Origin: Oscillospiraceae bacterium
GTDB taxonomy: Bacteria > Bacillota > Clostridia > Oscillospirales > CAG-272
NCBI GenBank assembly: GCA_015063585.1
Contig: SVTW01000003.1
Location: 1 to 64,000, forward strand
Direction: 5' to 3'
Length of the DNA: 64,000 nt
Below the pieces are notes generated by a model that saw only the letters and a program-made list of their open reading frames with translations, was not told where the DNA came from and did no database searches. Below, piece after piece: positions 48,627 to 57,714 of this stretch (its first letter is position 1; the number at the start of each line of letters is the position of its first letter). The position numbers and the translations under genes were made by a program.

Positions 48627-51269
48627 ATGAAAAGACTACATTTTACATTACAAGGAATGAGCTGTGCGGCATGTGTGGCACATGTGGAGCGCGCGGTCAG
48701 AAGCGTTGTGGGAGAGGATACCCCCTTTACGGTGTCGCTCCTGACCAACTCGCTCACGGTTCTGCCAAATGAGGAGCTTTCGCAGGAGGAAGCCGATGCG
48801 CTTACCGAGCGTCTCGCGGCGGCAATACGCGCGGCGGGATATACGCTTTTAACCGAGGCTCCGACCGATGAGGGGCAGAATCGCGAATCCCGCGCGCGGC
48901 TGATCCGTTTGATCCTCTCGGCACTCTTTACGCTCGGCGTGATGTATCTCTCCATGGGCGGCATGATTGGGCTTCCGATCCCCTCCTTCCTCACGGGAGA
49001 TGCGGGCGGACTTTTCATGGCACTCGCGCAATTGATCCTGACGCTGCCCGTAATCGTTTTGAATTTCAAATTTTTCAAAAACGGATTTTCCTCCCTTCTG
49101 CACCGCACACCCAACATGGATTCGCTGATCGCGGTGGGATCGGGAGCCTCCTTGCTCTACGGTATTTTTGCGATTGTAATGATCGCACGTGCGGCGGGAA
49201 ATGCCGAAATCATTCACACGTGGGTGCATGATCTCTATTTTGAGTCGGCGGCAATGATCCTCACGCTCGTCTCGCTCGGAAAGCTGCTGGAATCGCGCGC
49301 AAAGGACAAAGCCTCCGACGCGGTGCGCTCTCTTGCCCGTCTCTCTCCCAAATTCGCAACCCTTTTGCGGGACGGAAAAGAATGTTCGGTTCCGATCTCC
49401 GAGATCCGCGTTGGCGACCTGCTTCTGATCCGCGCGGGGGAGCTTATCGCGGTGGACGGTGAGGTGGTTTCGGGTACGGGATCGGCGGACGAATCGGCTC
49501 TCACGGGTGAGAGCATGCCTGTGGAAAAAGAGGTGGGGGCGCAGGTCCGCGCCGCCTGCGTGATGCTCACGGGTGCCGTTACCGTGCGTGCCACGGGTGT
49601 GGGTGAGGACAGTTCCCTTGCCCGTATCATTCGCCTGCTGGAGGACGCCGCAGCATCCAAAGCCCCCATCGCGCGCATTGCCGACCGCGTGAGCGCCGTA
49701 TTTGTTCCCTGCGTGATGGCAATTTCGGCTCTTACGCTGGTCGTTTGGCTGCTCCTGACGCAAAATGCCGAGCATGCCCTGCGCTCGGCGATCTCGGTTT
49801 TGGTTATTTCCTGCCCCTGTGCGCTCGGACTTGCGACACCGACTGCGATCACGGTGGGGATCGGACGCGCGGCACGAAGCGGAATTCTCTTTCGAAATGC
49901 CGAGTCGCTTGAAAAGCTCTGCTCGGTCAAAACCGTTGTGTTTGATAAAACGGGTACGCTGACCGAGGGCAAGCCTGCCGTGACCGCGCTGATCTCCTAT
50001 CGGGAACCGGCACATCGCGTGCTCTCTTGCGCCGCCGCTGTGGAACGTCTTTCCTCGCATCCGCTGGCACCTGCCGTGAGCGCGGCGGCAGGATCGATCC
50101 TGTGCGAGCGAGGCGCCGATTGTCAGCCCCTTGCGGTAAGCGATTTTGAAGCGCTTGTAGGCTATGGAGCGGTTGGAACGGTGGAAGGTGTGCGCTGTTA
50201 CGTTGGCAAGCCCGACGCGGCTTTTCTCGCCTCTGTGCGCGCCTCCGTGCCGACCGATCCCGCGCTTTTGCGTGAGGGTATGTGCGAAAAAGACGACACG
50301 TCCTCGCTCTTTTCGGATTTTGCGGCTTTGGAATCGCTCGGAAAGACGGTTGTAATTGTAAAATTTGATACCGCGGTGGTTGGTCTGATTGCCATTGCCG
50401 ACCAGATCCGAACCGACTCACGCGAGGCGATCGCGCTTCTGCATGAGCAGGATATCAAGGCGCTGATGCTGACGGGCGATAACGAACGCACTGCCGAGGC
50501 AATTGCGGCAGACGCCGCTCTCGACGGCTTTTACGCGGGTCTTTTGCCCGAGGACAAGGAACGTATGGTGTATCAGCTCTCCAAGCAGGCTCCCTGCGCG
50601 ATGGTGGGAGACGGAATCAACGATTCTCCTGCCCTTGTGCGTGCCGACGTTGGCATTGCGATCGGAACGGGTACCGAAACCGCCATCGATTCCGCCGACG
50701 TGGTGCTCTCGCGCCCCTCTCTGCTCGGCGTGGCTGAGGCTTTCGGCATCAGCCGCGTCACGATCCGCGTCATTCGCCAAAATTTGTTCTGGGCGCTTTT
50801 CTACAACGCCGTTTGTATTCCCGTTGCGGCGGGTCTGTTTTATCCTCTTCTTGGCTGGCAGCTCAGCCCGATGCTGGCATCGGCGGCAATGAGCTGTTCC
50901 TCGGTGTTTGTCGTCCTCAACGCTCTGCGCCTGAAAACGATGAATCTGAATACAAAAAAACACGCACGGGTTGAAAATTCCCGTGCGTCAAGCATAAAAA
51001 AGAATGAAAATCATGAAAATATGGATCATAAAGGAGAACAAGAAGACATGCTGTTTCATACCGAAAAGACCTACGTCCTCCACGTGGAGGGAATGATGTG
51101 CCCGCGTTGCGTGGCGCACGTGAAAACCGCTTTGGAAGGCGTCAAGGGCGTCAAGCGCGCCGACGTTGACCTCGATTCCAAAACCGCTACCGTGGTTGCC
51201 ACCCTAAAGGACGACTCCGCCCTGTGTAAGGCGGTTGTCGACGCGGGCTATGAGGTTGTAAAGGAATAA
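48627..51269 (+). CDS. copA: copper-type P1B ATPase with a CopZ-like domain fused at its C-terminus
   Basis: 880 residues. An N-terminal heavy-metal domain (GMSCAAC) is followed by eight membrane helices. CPC (Cys396, Cys398) in the sixth helix marks a P1B-1 copper exporter; the phosphorylated Asp440 is in DKTGT, the HP dipeptide in SSHPLAP, and the hinge in GDGINDSP. After the last helix comes a Lys/Asn/Glu-rich linker (about 772-805) and a second heavy-metal domain with GMMCPRC (Cys825, Cys828), about the size of a free CopZ chaperone. The linker carries an A7 run, a 9-bp hairpin, AAAGGAG and an ATG, so it looks like an old intergenic region joined in frame. The ATG at 48627 follows AAAAAAGGA. 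The role is export of excess Cu(I). Confidence 0.92.
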   Translation: MKRLHFTLQGMSCAACVAHVERAVRSVVGEDTPFTVSLLTNSLTVLPNEELSQEEADALTERLAAAIRAAGYTLLTEAPTDEGQNRESRARLIRLILSALFTLGVMYLSMGGMIGLPIPSFLTGDAGGLFMALAQLILTLPVIVLNFKFFKNGFSSLLHRTPNMDSLIAVGSGASLLYGIFAIVMIARAAGNAEIIHTWVHDLYFESAAMILTLVSLGKLLESRAKDKASDAVRSLARLSPKFATLLRDGKECSVPISEIRVGDLLLIRAGELIAVDGEVVSGTGSADESALTGESMPVEKEVGAQVRAACVMLTGAVTVRATGVGEDSSLARIIRLLEDAAASKAPIARIADRVSAVFVPCVMAISALTLVVWLLLTQNAEHALRSAISVLVISCPCALGLATPTAITVGIGRAARSGILFRNAESLEKLCSVKTVVFDKTGTLTEGKPAVTALISYREPAHRVLSCAAAVERLSSHPLAPAVSAAAGSILCERGADCQPLAVSDFEALVGYGAVGTVEGVRCYVGKPDAAFLASVRASVPTDPALLREGMCEKDDTSSLFSDFAALESLGKTVVIVKFDTAVVGLIAIADQIRTDSREAIALLHEQDIKALMLTGDNERTAEAIAADAALDGFYAGLLPEDKERMVYQLSKQAPCAMVGDGINDSPALVRADVGIAIGTGTETAIDSADVVLSRPSLLGVAEAFGISRVTIRVIRQNLFWALFYNAVCIPVAAGLFYPLLGWQLSPMLASAAMSCSSVFVVLNALRLKTMNLNTKKHARVENSRASSIKKNENHENMDHKGEQEDMLFHTEKTYVLHVEGMMCPRCVAHVKTALEGVKGVKRADVDLDSKTATVVATLKDDSALCKAVVDAGYEVVKE
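50954..50988 (+). promoter_or_regulatory. A7 run plus hairpin inside the copA linker
   Basis: Seven A residues (50954-50960) in frame as A AAA AAA are followed after one base by ACGCACGGG (50962-50970), a nine-base loop and CCCGTGCGT (50980-50988), a perfect stem. A -1 shift at the A run would lead to TGA within four codons. Read on the minus strand the hairpin is followed by T7, the form of an intrinsic terminator. Confidence 0.75.
51030..51050 (+). promoter_or_regulatory. internal ribosome binding site and start for a CopZ-like product
   Basis: AAAGGAG at 51030-51036 stands 11 bases before an in-frame ATG (51048). From there 73 residues could be made, the size of free CopZ chaperones. Whether it is used is unknown. 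Confidence 0.6.
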
Positions 51270-51715
51270 TAGTTGGTTTTTTTCTGACATTTTGTTATAC
51301 GGGGGGACTTTGCAAAAGTCCCCCCGTATTCATTCGCTCTCATGTTGCTCTCGGCTCTCCACAGCCGATTTTTCTTTGCAGGAAGGAGGCGCAAAGAAAA
51401 ATCTATCAAAAAGAAACGCCGATCAGGGAGTTTCGCGCTCTGCGGAGCGCGCCAATGGCTACTCGCCCTTGACCTCGCAAGCTTTTGAAAAAGCTTGACC
51501 AAAACTTTTCCAAAGGAGCTCTCGCTTTTTTTCGCGAGTGCCGGCAGGGTCTTGGTGGCGCCTGACGGCAATCGGGAGCACCTAAGTCCTGAGCCGGTGG
51601 ACACCCCATCACACCATAAAAATTGGTTCGGGAAAGTTCTTGAAAGGTGTCGGAAAACTTCTTTCAAGAAGTTTTCTGACGAAACCCGCGTCCCCACGTT
51701 TCCGCGTTTTTGCAT
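51270..51715. repeat. mosaic repeat array XI
   Basis: Between copA and the sugar-isomerase-like gene (convergent). Order: hairpin GGGGGACTTTGC/GCAAAAGTCCCCC (about 51300-51326), a likely copA terminator; M2 (51345-51530); M1 (51538-51681), whose hairpin faces the stop of the leftward gene at 51724. Confidence 0.85.
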
Positions 51716-51723
51716 ATTTCTTT

Positions 51724-52674
51724 TTATTCCTCGAAGCAATGATAGGTTTCGAGGATATGTTTACCGATGTCGTAGAGAAGATCTACGGCTTTTTGTTTTA
51801 GGTGAAGCGGCGGATCGAGGAGGGAGGTAACGGTTTGATCGCCGTGCGTCCAGGGCTTGCGGTGGTAGGGAATATTGCGCGAATGCAGGAGCGTGTAAGA
51901 AGCTTCAAACGTAAAGAAGCCGTCGTAATTCACATCAAGCAGGGCTTGCATGATGGCATCGAAATTGATGATCCCCGCAAACGGCCAGCTGTGGTGGTGG
52001 ACGTCACCGAAATTATCCGAAATATGCAGACCCTTGAGTTTATCGCCGAGGTCTTTGATATGTTGGTACTGTCCCTCAAGCGGACGTCTTGTTACAATGT
52101 TGCTGTGCGCCGTATCCCAGCAGGCGGCGAGCAGAGGGTGGTTGACGTGATCCAAAAAACGCCGCATTTCGGCACCCGTTGTGAATTTTGTATTCGTGTT
52201 GTCCCAATTTTCGGTCATAACCGTGATGTTATATTTCTCCATGAGGTCAAAGAATTCGCGATAAAATTTTGTATTGTAGCGGTAAAAATCTGCCTCGGTA
52301 AAGGAGTCGTGCGGGCAGGCATGGACCACAATGCGGTCAATGCCGAGCAGGTGACAGATCTCAATGGATCGGCGGATCGCGCGGATATTGGTGCGATAGG
52401 TCTCGTCGTTTGGATTTTCAAACACCTGCAAGCAGGGATCGTGCAGACACGGCGCATGCGAAACGACAAAACGCACGCCTGCCTGTGCCGCGGCGTTTCC
52501 CCATTCGTCTGCCAATCGACGCCAACCGTTGTCGTCCTCGGAGAAAAATTCGGGAATGCTACCCGATTGTTCCAAATTGATGTATCGAAATTTTGTACCC
52601 GCAAAATGCTTGATGCATTCGGTCATCGATTCTGCGTACAGAGACAAATCGCCCGTGGAGGTTACCAGCTTCAT
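51724..52674 (-). CDS. sugar phosphate isomerase/epimerase-like TIM-barrel protein
   Basis: 316 residues of the xylose-isomerase-like / AP endonuclease 2 family. No signal peptide. Features: IDRIVVHACPHDS, ITVMTENWDN (the Glu is a probable metal ligand), LAACWDTAHSN (Asp and His ligands), LKGLHISDNFGD and a final Glu in FFTFEASYT. Members isomerise or epimerise keto sugars or inositol derivatives; the substrate here is unknown. The ATG at 52674 follows AAAGGAG; the upstream in-frame extension reads through a repeat. It is similar in fold, but not closely in sequence, to the gene at 56408. Confidence 0.85.
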   Translation of the reverse strand: MKLVTSTGDLSLYAESMTECIKHFAGTKFRYINLEQSGSIPEFFSEDDNGWRRLADEWGNAAAQAGVRFVVSHAPCLHDPCLQVFENPNDETYRTNIRAIRRSIEICHLLGIDRIVVHACPHDSFTEADFYRYNTKFYREFFDLMEKYNITVMTENWDNTNTKFTTGAEMRRFLDHVNHPLLAACWDTAHSNIVTRRPLEGQYQHIKDLGDKLKGLHISDNFGDVHHHSWPFAGIINFDAIMQALLDVNYDGFFTFEASYTLLHSRNIPYHRKPWTHGDQTVTSLLDPPLHLKQKAVDLLYDIGKHILETYHCFEE

Positions 52675-52679
52675 CTTTT

Positions 52680-53506
52680 TTCTCCTTTTTGACTTGTTTT
52701 GAGCCGCGCGAGCGTGCGAAGGATCTTGAAACATTCTTTTAAAGGCTTTGCCTTATTCAAAAAAGCAACTCTCATACGGCAAGCCAATGGCGATTTTAAG
52801 TAGATCCCTGCCTCAAACAACCTTTGGTTGTTTTCGTTGGTTTTGCTCCGTTCGGCATGCCTCACCTACGCAAAACTTCGACTCGGGGCTTCGCCCCTTC
52901 GCTCAGGATGACGCAGAAGGAAAATTACAAATACGCATACACGCGTGTTTTTCTTTATCGGTAGTGCCGGCAGGGTCTTGGAGGTGCCTGACGGCAATTG
53001 GCAATACCTGAGTCTTGAGCCGACGCGCACTCCATCACACTATAAAAATCGTTCGGGAAAGTTCTTGAAAGGTGTCGGAAAACTTCTTTCAAGAAGTTTT
53101 CTGACGAAAAACGCGTCTCCCGTGTTGCTTTCGGCATTCCACAGCCGATTTTTCTTTGCAGGAAGGAGGCGCAAAGAAAAATCTATCAAAAAGAAACGCC
53201 GATAAGGGAGTTTCGCGCTCTGCGGAGCGCGCCAAGGGCTACTCGCCCTTGACCTCGCAAGCTTTTGAAAAAGCTTGACCAAAACTTTTCCGAAAGGGGA
53301 TCTCGCTTTTTCGCGAGTGCCGGCAGGGTCTTGGTGGCGCCTGACGGCAATTGGCAATATCTATGTCTTGAGCTGATAGACACCCCATCACACTATAAAA
53401 ATTGGTTCGGGAAAGTTCTTGAAAGGTGTCGGAAAACTTCTTTCAAGAAGTTTTCTGACAAACCGCGTCCCCGCAAAACCCGCTCCCCCGCGTCCGTCGC
53501 GTCTTT
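52680..53506. repeat. mosaic repeat array XII
   Basis: Between the TIM-barrel gene and the MATE gene. Order: M3 reversed, long form (52700-52915); M1 (52965-53105); M2 (53120-53305); M1 (53317-53461); then a CCGCGTCCCCGC tract up to the MATE stop at 53507. This is the rightmost complete array in the window. Confidence 0.85.
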
Positions 53507-54889
53507 TTAGGATTCGTTTGCGATATGTTGTTTGATTTTACGGTAGGTAAGGCCGCAGAAAAGGAAGTGCGTACCGGCGGTAAGGATCCAAGAAATGGGA
53601 TAGGAGAGGTAGAGCATGAAAGGTGTTGGGAAAGCGGCGAAGATGGTGTAGATCCACACGATGCGGAACAGGCAGGAGCCCACGAGCGAGACGATCATTG
53701 GCGGGAGCGATTTTCCAAATCCGCGCATGACGCCGCATCCAACCTCCATCAGACCGCACAGAAAGTAGGTCACACCCATGATCGAAAGGCGGATCATTCC
53801 CGCATCAATCACGGCGGTGCCGTCGGTGAAGATCGAAAGCAGGGGTCTGCCAAACAGAAGCGCGAGACAGCCCACCGAGAGCCCCACGACCGTTACCACG
53901 CAGGCACTGAGCAGGATCGACCGTTTTACACGGTCTAATTTTTTTGCGCCGAGGTTTTGACCCACAAAGGTAAGCGCCGTGTGATAGAGCGCGTTTTGCG
54001 AGGCGTAGATGTAGGAATCAATGTTGCTCGCCGCGGTGTTGCCCGCCACGAACGCGACATTCCCAAACCCGTTGATCGAGGATTGGATCAGCACGTTGGA
54101 GAAGGAGAAAAGCGTTCCCTGGAGTCCCGCGGGAAGCCCGATGACGATGATCTTTTTGAGCTTTTCGGGATAAACACGAAGTTCACGCAGTTCAATTTTA
54201 CAGGGTCCGTCCATGCGCATCATGTAGATCAGAATGAGGACGCATGCAACCCAGTGCGAAGCGGCGGTTGCAATGCCGACACCGAGCGCGCCCAGCCCAA
54301 ACACAAGCACCATTACAAGGTTGAGCCCCACGTTTGCAACACCCGCGGCCGAAAGAAAGATCAGCGGACGGGTGGTGTCACCCGACGAGCGCAGGATCGA
54401 CGCGCAGTAGTTATACAGAATATTGGCAGGCATGCCGCAAAAATAAGCCATCATGTAGGGTACCGCCTCATCGAGTACGGTGGGGTCGGTTTTCATCATG
54501 GCAAGCAGAGGGCGTGCCATGCAAAGTCCGAACACCGTGAGGAGAGCTCCGAAAAACAGCGAGACGATCACCGATGTGTGCACCGTTCTTTTTACGTCAC
54601 GGTATTGTTTTGCACCAATGTCATGCGCTACGCAAACGCCCGCGCCAACCGAAAGACCAAAGAAAAGGTTGACGATGAGGTTGATCAGCGCACCGCACGA
54701 GCCCACCGCCGCCAACGCCGTTTCGCGTTCGGCTGGTGTGTTGCCGCCCCATTGACCAACCACAACGGTGTCCGCCGTGTTGAACAACTGTTGCAAAAAT
54801 GCCGTTGCGATCAACGGAAGCGTGAAAAGGATCATTTTGGGAAGAAGTGGTCCGTCCGTCAAATTTCGTTTAACTTTCGATGCTGCCAT
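53507..54889 (-). CDS. MATE family multidrug/metabolite exporter
   Basis: 460 residues with 12 predicted membrane helices in two homologous halves. The N-terminal pattern GPLLPKMILFTLPLIATAFLQQLFNTADTVVVGQW is characteristic of MATE transporters of the DinF/NorM type, which expel organic cations or metabolites using Na+ or H+. The ATG at 54889 follows AAGGAA; an in-frame upstream start at 54925 lacks one. The gene is leftward and separated from the divergent MFS gene by about 170 bp. No regulator is adjacent and the cargo cannot be told. Confidence 0.92.
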   Translation of the reverse strand: MAASKVKRNLTDGPLLPKMILFTLPLIATAFLQQLFNTADTVVVGQWGGNTPAERETALAAVGSCGALINLIVNLFFGLSVGAGVCVAHDIGAKQYRDVKRTVHTSVIVSLFFGALLTVFGLCMARPLLAMMKTDPTVLDEAVPYMMAYFCGMPANILYNYCASILRSSGDTTRPLIFLSAAGVANVGLNLVMVLVFGLGALGVGIATAASHWVACVLILIYMMRMDGPCKIELRELRVYPEKLKKIIVIGLPAGLQGTLFSFSNVLIQSSINGFGNVAFVAGNTAASNIDSYIYASQNALYHTALTFVGQNLGAKKLDRVKRSILLSACVVTVVGLSVGCLALLFGRPLLSIFTDGTAVIDAGMIRLSIMGVTYFLCGLMEVGCGVMRGFGKSLPPMIVSLVGSCLFRIVWIYTIFAAFPTPFMLYLSYPISWILTAGTHFLFCGLTYRKIKQHIANES

Positions 54890-55001
54890 GTCGGTTCCTT
54901 TCGTTGCGTGAAGACGTGATTCCATACGAATATATTATACCGCTATTGTGAATAAAGGTCAAGTTTTTTCCAAAAAATGTTGGTTCAAAAATTTTTACGG
55001 C

Positions 55002-55030
55002 TTGCTTTTTAAAGGGTTATGTGCTATAAT
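55002..55030 (+). promoter_or_regulatory. promoter of the MFS transporter gene
   Basis: TTGCTT at 55002-55007, 17 bp, TATAAT at 55025-55030. Confidence 0.75.
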
Positions 55031-55063
55031 AATTGCGAAACATCAAGAAAGAAGGAATTTTTC

Positions 55064-56323
55064 GTGAACACTTCCATTCGTCCGCGTGCGCGCGCAATTG
55101 CGTGGTCCTGTATGCTCATTTATTTTGCAAGTTATTTAATGCGAATTAACTTCGCCGTGATGATGGTGAAGATCTGCTCCGACCTCGCCGTGGAAAAAAC
55201 CGACCTCGCCGTGGTTGTAACCGCGCTGACGATCGCCTACGGAACAGGTCAGATCATCAGCGGCTTGATGGGGGATAAGATCAAGCCTCAGCTGCTTCTC
55301 ACCGTGGGACTCGCGCTTGCCGCCGTTTGTAACCTTGCCATGTTTTTTTGCACCGCCATCCATGCCATGACGATTGTTTGGGCGGTCAACGGCTTTGCGC
55401 ATTCGATGCTTTGGCCACCGATCGTGCGCCTGATGTCTATCTATCTGACCGACAGCGAATATAGCTACTCCGCCGTGCGCGTTTCGTGGGGATCTTCGTT
55501 CGCAACGATCTTTCTCTACCTCCTCTGCCCGCTGCTCCTGCAGGTAATTGCGTGGCGCGTGGTGATGCTTTTCTGTGCCTTTGGCGGTTTGGCGATTATG
55601 GTGTTCTGGATGCTCGTTCACCCGCGCCTTTTCACCGACCCCGTTGCAAATTCGCGCAATACGTCTGCAAAAAACGATCCGTCCGAGCCCCAAAAACGCC
55701 TCCCCGTTCCTCGCTTCGTTTACTTCCCCATCGCCCTGATTATGCTCGGTATTATTCTGCAGGGCATGCTTCGTGACGGCGTTCAAACCTGGATGCCCAG
55801 CATTCTCTCCGAAACCTTCCCCGAAATTGTGACCCAGGAAGGCTCGATTGCGCTTACGGTTGTGCTTGCCATCTTCAGCGTCATCAGCTTCTCGGTGTTC
55901 GATAAACTTCACCGCGCGGTCTTTCAAAATGAGGTCTTTTGCGCCGGCATGATCTTTATTCTCTCCGCCGCGTCGGCTTTGATTTTGTACGTGGTGGGAC
56001 TCTTTACAAGCAACATCATCGTTTCCGTGCTCTTTATGGGTACGATCGTTGCCTGCATGCACGGGATTAATCTTATGCTGATCACCGTGGTTCCAAAACG
56101 CTTTGTCAAGAGCGGAAAGGTTTCTACCTATTCGGGACTCCTGAATGCCTGCACCTACATCGGCGCAGCCATTTCTACCTACGGTTTTGCCGCTATCGCG
56201 GAATCCTTCGGCTGGAATTTTACCATTCTCTCGTGGGTCATCATCTCTGTCCTCGGGATCGTTGCCTGCCTCGCCGCTACCCCCCATTGGAAAAAATTCC
56301 GCCGCGATTACGCGGATCCATAA
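55064..56323 (+). CDS. MFS transporter, GlpT-like organophosphate:phosphate antiporter group
   Basis: 419 residues with 12 predicted membrane helices. The N-terminal helix has YFASYLMRINFAVMM, and the loop between helices 2 and 3 reads GLMGDKIKP, the MFS signature. The overall pattern is like GlpT/UhpT-type antiporters, which exchange sugar phosphates for phosphate, but conserved substrate Arg residues cannot be checked by eye. GTG at 55064 is preferred, after GAAGGA; an ATG at 55019 would overlap the promoter -10 box. The isomerase-like gene follows after 84 bp, so a shared job in sugar or sugar-phosphate use is likely. Confidence 0.85.
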   Translation: MNTSIRPRARAIAWSCMLIYFASYLMRINFAVMMVKICSDLAVEKTDLAVVVTALTIAYGTGQIISGLMGDKIKPQLLLTVGLALAAVCNLAMFFCTAIHAMTIVWAVNGFAHSMLWPPIVRLMSIYLTDSEYSYSAVRVSWGSSFATIFLYLLCPLLLQVIAWRVVMLFCAFGGLAIMVFWMLVHPRLFTDPVANSRNTSAKNDPSEPQKRLPVPRFVYFPIALIMLGIILQGMLRDGVQTWMPSILSETFPEIVTQEGSIALTVVLAIFSVISFSVFDKLHRAVFQNEVFCAGMIFILSAASALILYVVGLFTSNIIVSVLFMGTIVACMHGINLMLITVVPKRFVKSGKVSTYSGLLNACTYIGAAISTYGFAAIAESFGWNFTILSWVIISVLGIVACLAATPHWKKFRRDYADP

Positions 56324-56343
56324 ACGAAATCATGCAGAGCTTG

Positions 56344-56385
56344 TGTGGAAGACTTTTGCAAAAGTCCCCCATACACCCCAATCGA
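56344..56385 (+). terminator. GACTTTTGC/GCAAAAGTC hairpin, M1-type remnant
   Basis: A GACTTTTGCAAAAGTC hairpin followed by CCCCCATACACCCC, the same type as the alternative M1 hairpin at 32775. No M1 core follows. It lies between the MFS gene and the next gene and could act as a partial terminator. Confidence 0.55.
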
Positions 56386-56407
56386 CACCCATAAAAGGAG
56401 AACGTAT

Positions 56408-57304
56408 ATGAAAAAGATCAGCATTTCCATAGGCGGCTTGCAACGGAAATACGGCGACCGCCGCGCGCTTGAAATTGCCAAGGAGATCGGTTGCGATGCC
56501 GTGGACTTTGATTTAACATGCTATGATACCCGCAAAAAAGATACTGTTTACGCCATGGACGAGCAGAGCGTGCGCACGTATTTTGAGGACCTGCGCCTTT
56601 ACGCGGAACCGCTGGGTCTTGCGGTCGCGCAAACACATGGACGCATCAAGGGCTTTATCAACGACCCCACCGAGGACGACGCGTTGGTGGAAAACGCAAG
56701 GCTTGACTGCATTGCCACAAAGGCATTGGGCGCGCCCTATTGCGTGATGCATACCACAACCTCGATCCATATGGGCGCGGACCCCGACCCTGCGCTGATG
56801 CACAAGCTCAATTATGATATGTTCACGCGGATCCTGCCCTTTGCAAAGGAAAACGGCGTGGTGATTGCCACCGAGACCTTTGGAGACGCGCCGAAGCTTG
56901 GATGCTGCGACTTTTTCGGCAACCTGCATGAGTTTATCAAGGGCTACAACCGCGTTTGCGCCTGCGGGGACTATGCCGATTGGTTCAAGATCTGTATGGA
57001 TACGGGCCATACCCACAAGGCAACGCGATTTGATAACCCGTCCGTGGGGGAAACGATCCGCTTGCTCGGCAAGAACATCGTTTGCCTGCACCTGCATGAC
57101 AACGACCGCATTACCGATCAGCATAAGATCCCCTTTACCTGCACCATTGATTGGAATGACGCGCTCGCGGCACTTGACGAGATCGGCTACAGCGGCATTT
57201 GGAACGCGGAGGTTGCGCTCGGACGGCATTTTGGAAGGGATTTTGAAATTGAGACTGCCGCCTTCTGCGTAAAGGTGATGAACAACGTGCTCAACAATCC
57301 GTAA
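56408..57304 (+). CDS. sugar phosphate isomerase/epimerase-like TIM-barrel protein
   Basis: 298 residues, cytoplasmic. Metal-site segments of the family are visible: YCVMHTTTSIHMG, VVIATETFGD (Glu), KICMDTGHTHK (Asp, His), NIVCLHLHDND and a final Glu in GIWNAEVALG. The reaction is probably isomerisation or epimerisation of a keto sugar, hexulose or inositol-type compound. The ATG at 56408 follows AAAGGAG at 56394-56400. It lies downstream of the MFS transporter, which suggests uptake and conversion of the same compound. The last gene before the accessory block. Confidence 0.87.
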   Translation: MKKISISIGGLQRKYGDRRALEIAKEIGCDAVDFDLTCYDTRKKDTVYAMDEQSVRTYFEDLRLYAEPLGLAVAQTHGRIKGFINDPTEDDALVENARLDCIATKALGAPYCVMHTTTSIHMGADPDPALMHKLNYDMFTRILPFAKENGVVIATETFGDAPKLGCCDFFGNLHEFIKGYNRVCACGDYADWFKICMDTGHTHKATRFDNPSVGETIRLLGKNIVCLHLHDNDRITDQHKIPFTCTIDWNDALAALDEIGYSGIWNAEVALGRHFGRDFEIETAAFCVKVMNNVLNNP

Positions 57305-57370
57305 ACCGACCAACCGGACACCGCCCCTCCCCCTCGCCCCGCTCTTGCGTGCGGAAAGCCGAAAAATTGA

Positions 57371-57456
57371 AAATAAAACAACACGTATTGCGAAATAAAT
57401 CAACACGTATTGAAAAATAAATCAACACGTATTGCGAAATATCAACACACGTAGTG
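57371..57456. repeat. 22-bp tandem repeat, about four units
   Basis: Units at 57371-57392, 57393-57414 and 57415-57436 share AAATAAATCAACACGTATTG with one to three changes; a fourth, shorter and diverged, ends at about 57456. The spacing is regular without unique spacers. It stands at the border between the chromosomal genes and the IS block. It could be an iteron-like protein-binding array or a recombination scar; function unknown. Confidence 0.8.
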
Positions 57457-57577
57457 AAAAAAGGACTCCCCAGCCAATCAATGTCATTAAGTTAAGCAAC
57501 TTTTAGTTCTAAAAAGGTTTCAAACTTGATTGACTTGATGGCAGTCTCGCCCGAAGCCGTTAAGTTAAGACGGCGTA

Positions 57578-57628
57578 AAAAAGGAAACAGCATCTCGGAT
57601 TTGATTCCAGTGGTGCTGTTTCCTTTTT
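57578..57628 (-). terminator. terminator of the IS4-type transposase gene
   Basis: AAAAAGGAAACAGCA (57578-57592) and TGCTGTTTCCTTTTT (57614-57628) form a 15-bp stem with an A-run before and a T-run after, so it can act from both sides. It lies 87 bp past the transposase stop. Confidence 0.85.
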
Positions 57629-57714
57629 GTTTAATAATATTATTGCTTTTTTGTTTTTTTACACACTTTTTAAGAATGATAGGCACGCCAAAAGGACAGG
57701 AGGTTAAGCCTGTC

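Noticed and set aside
57371-57456. Possible CRISPR array
   Set aside because: The units follow each other without unique spacers and no cas gene is near.
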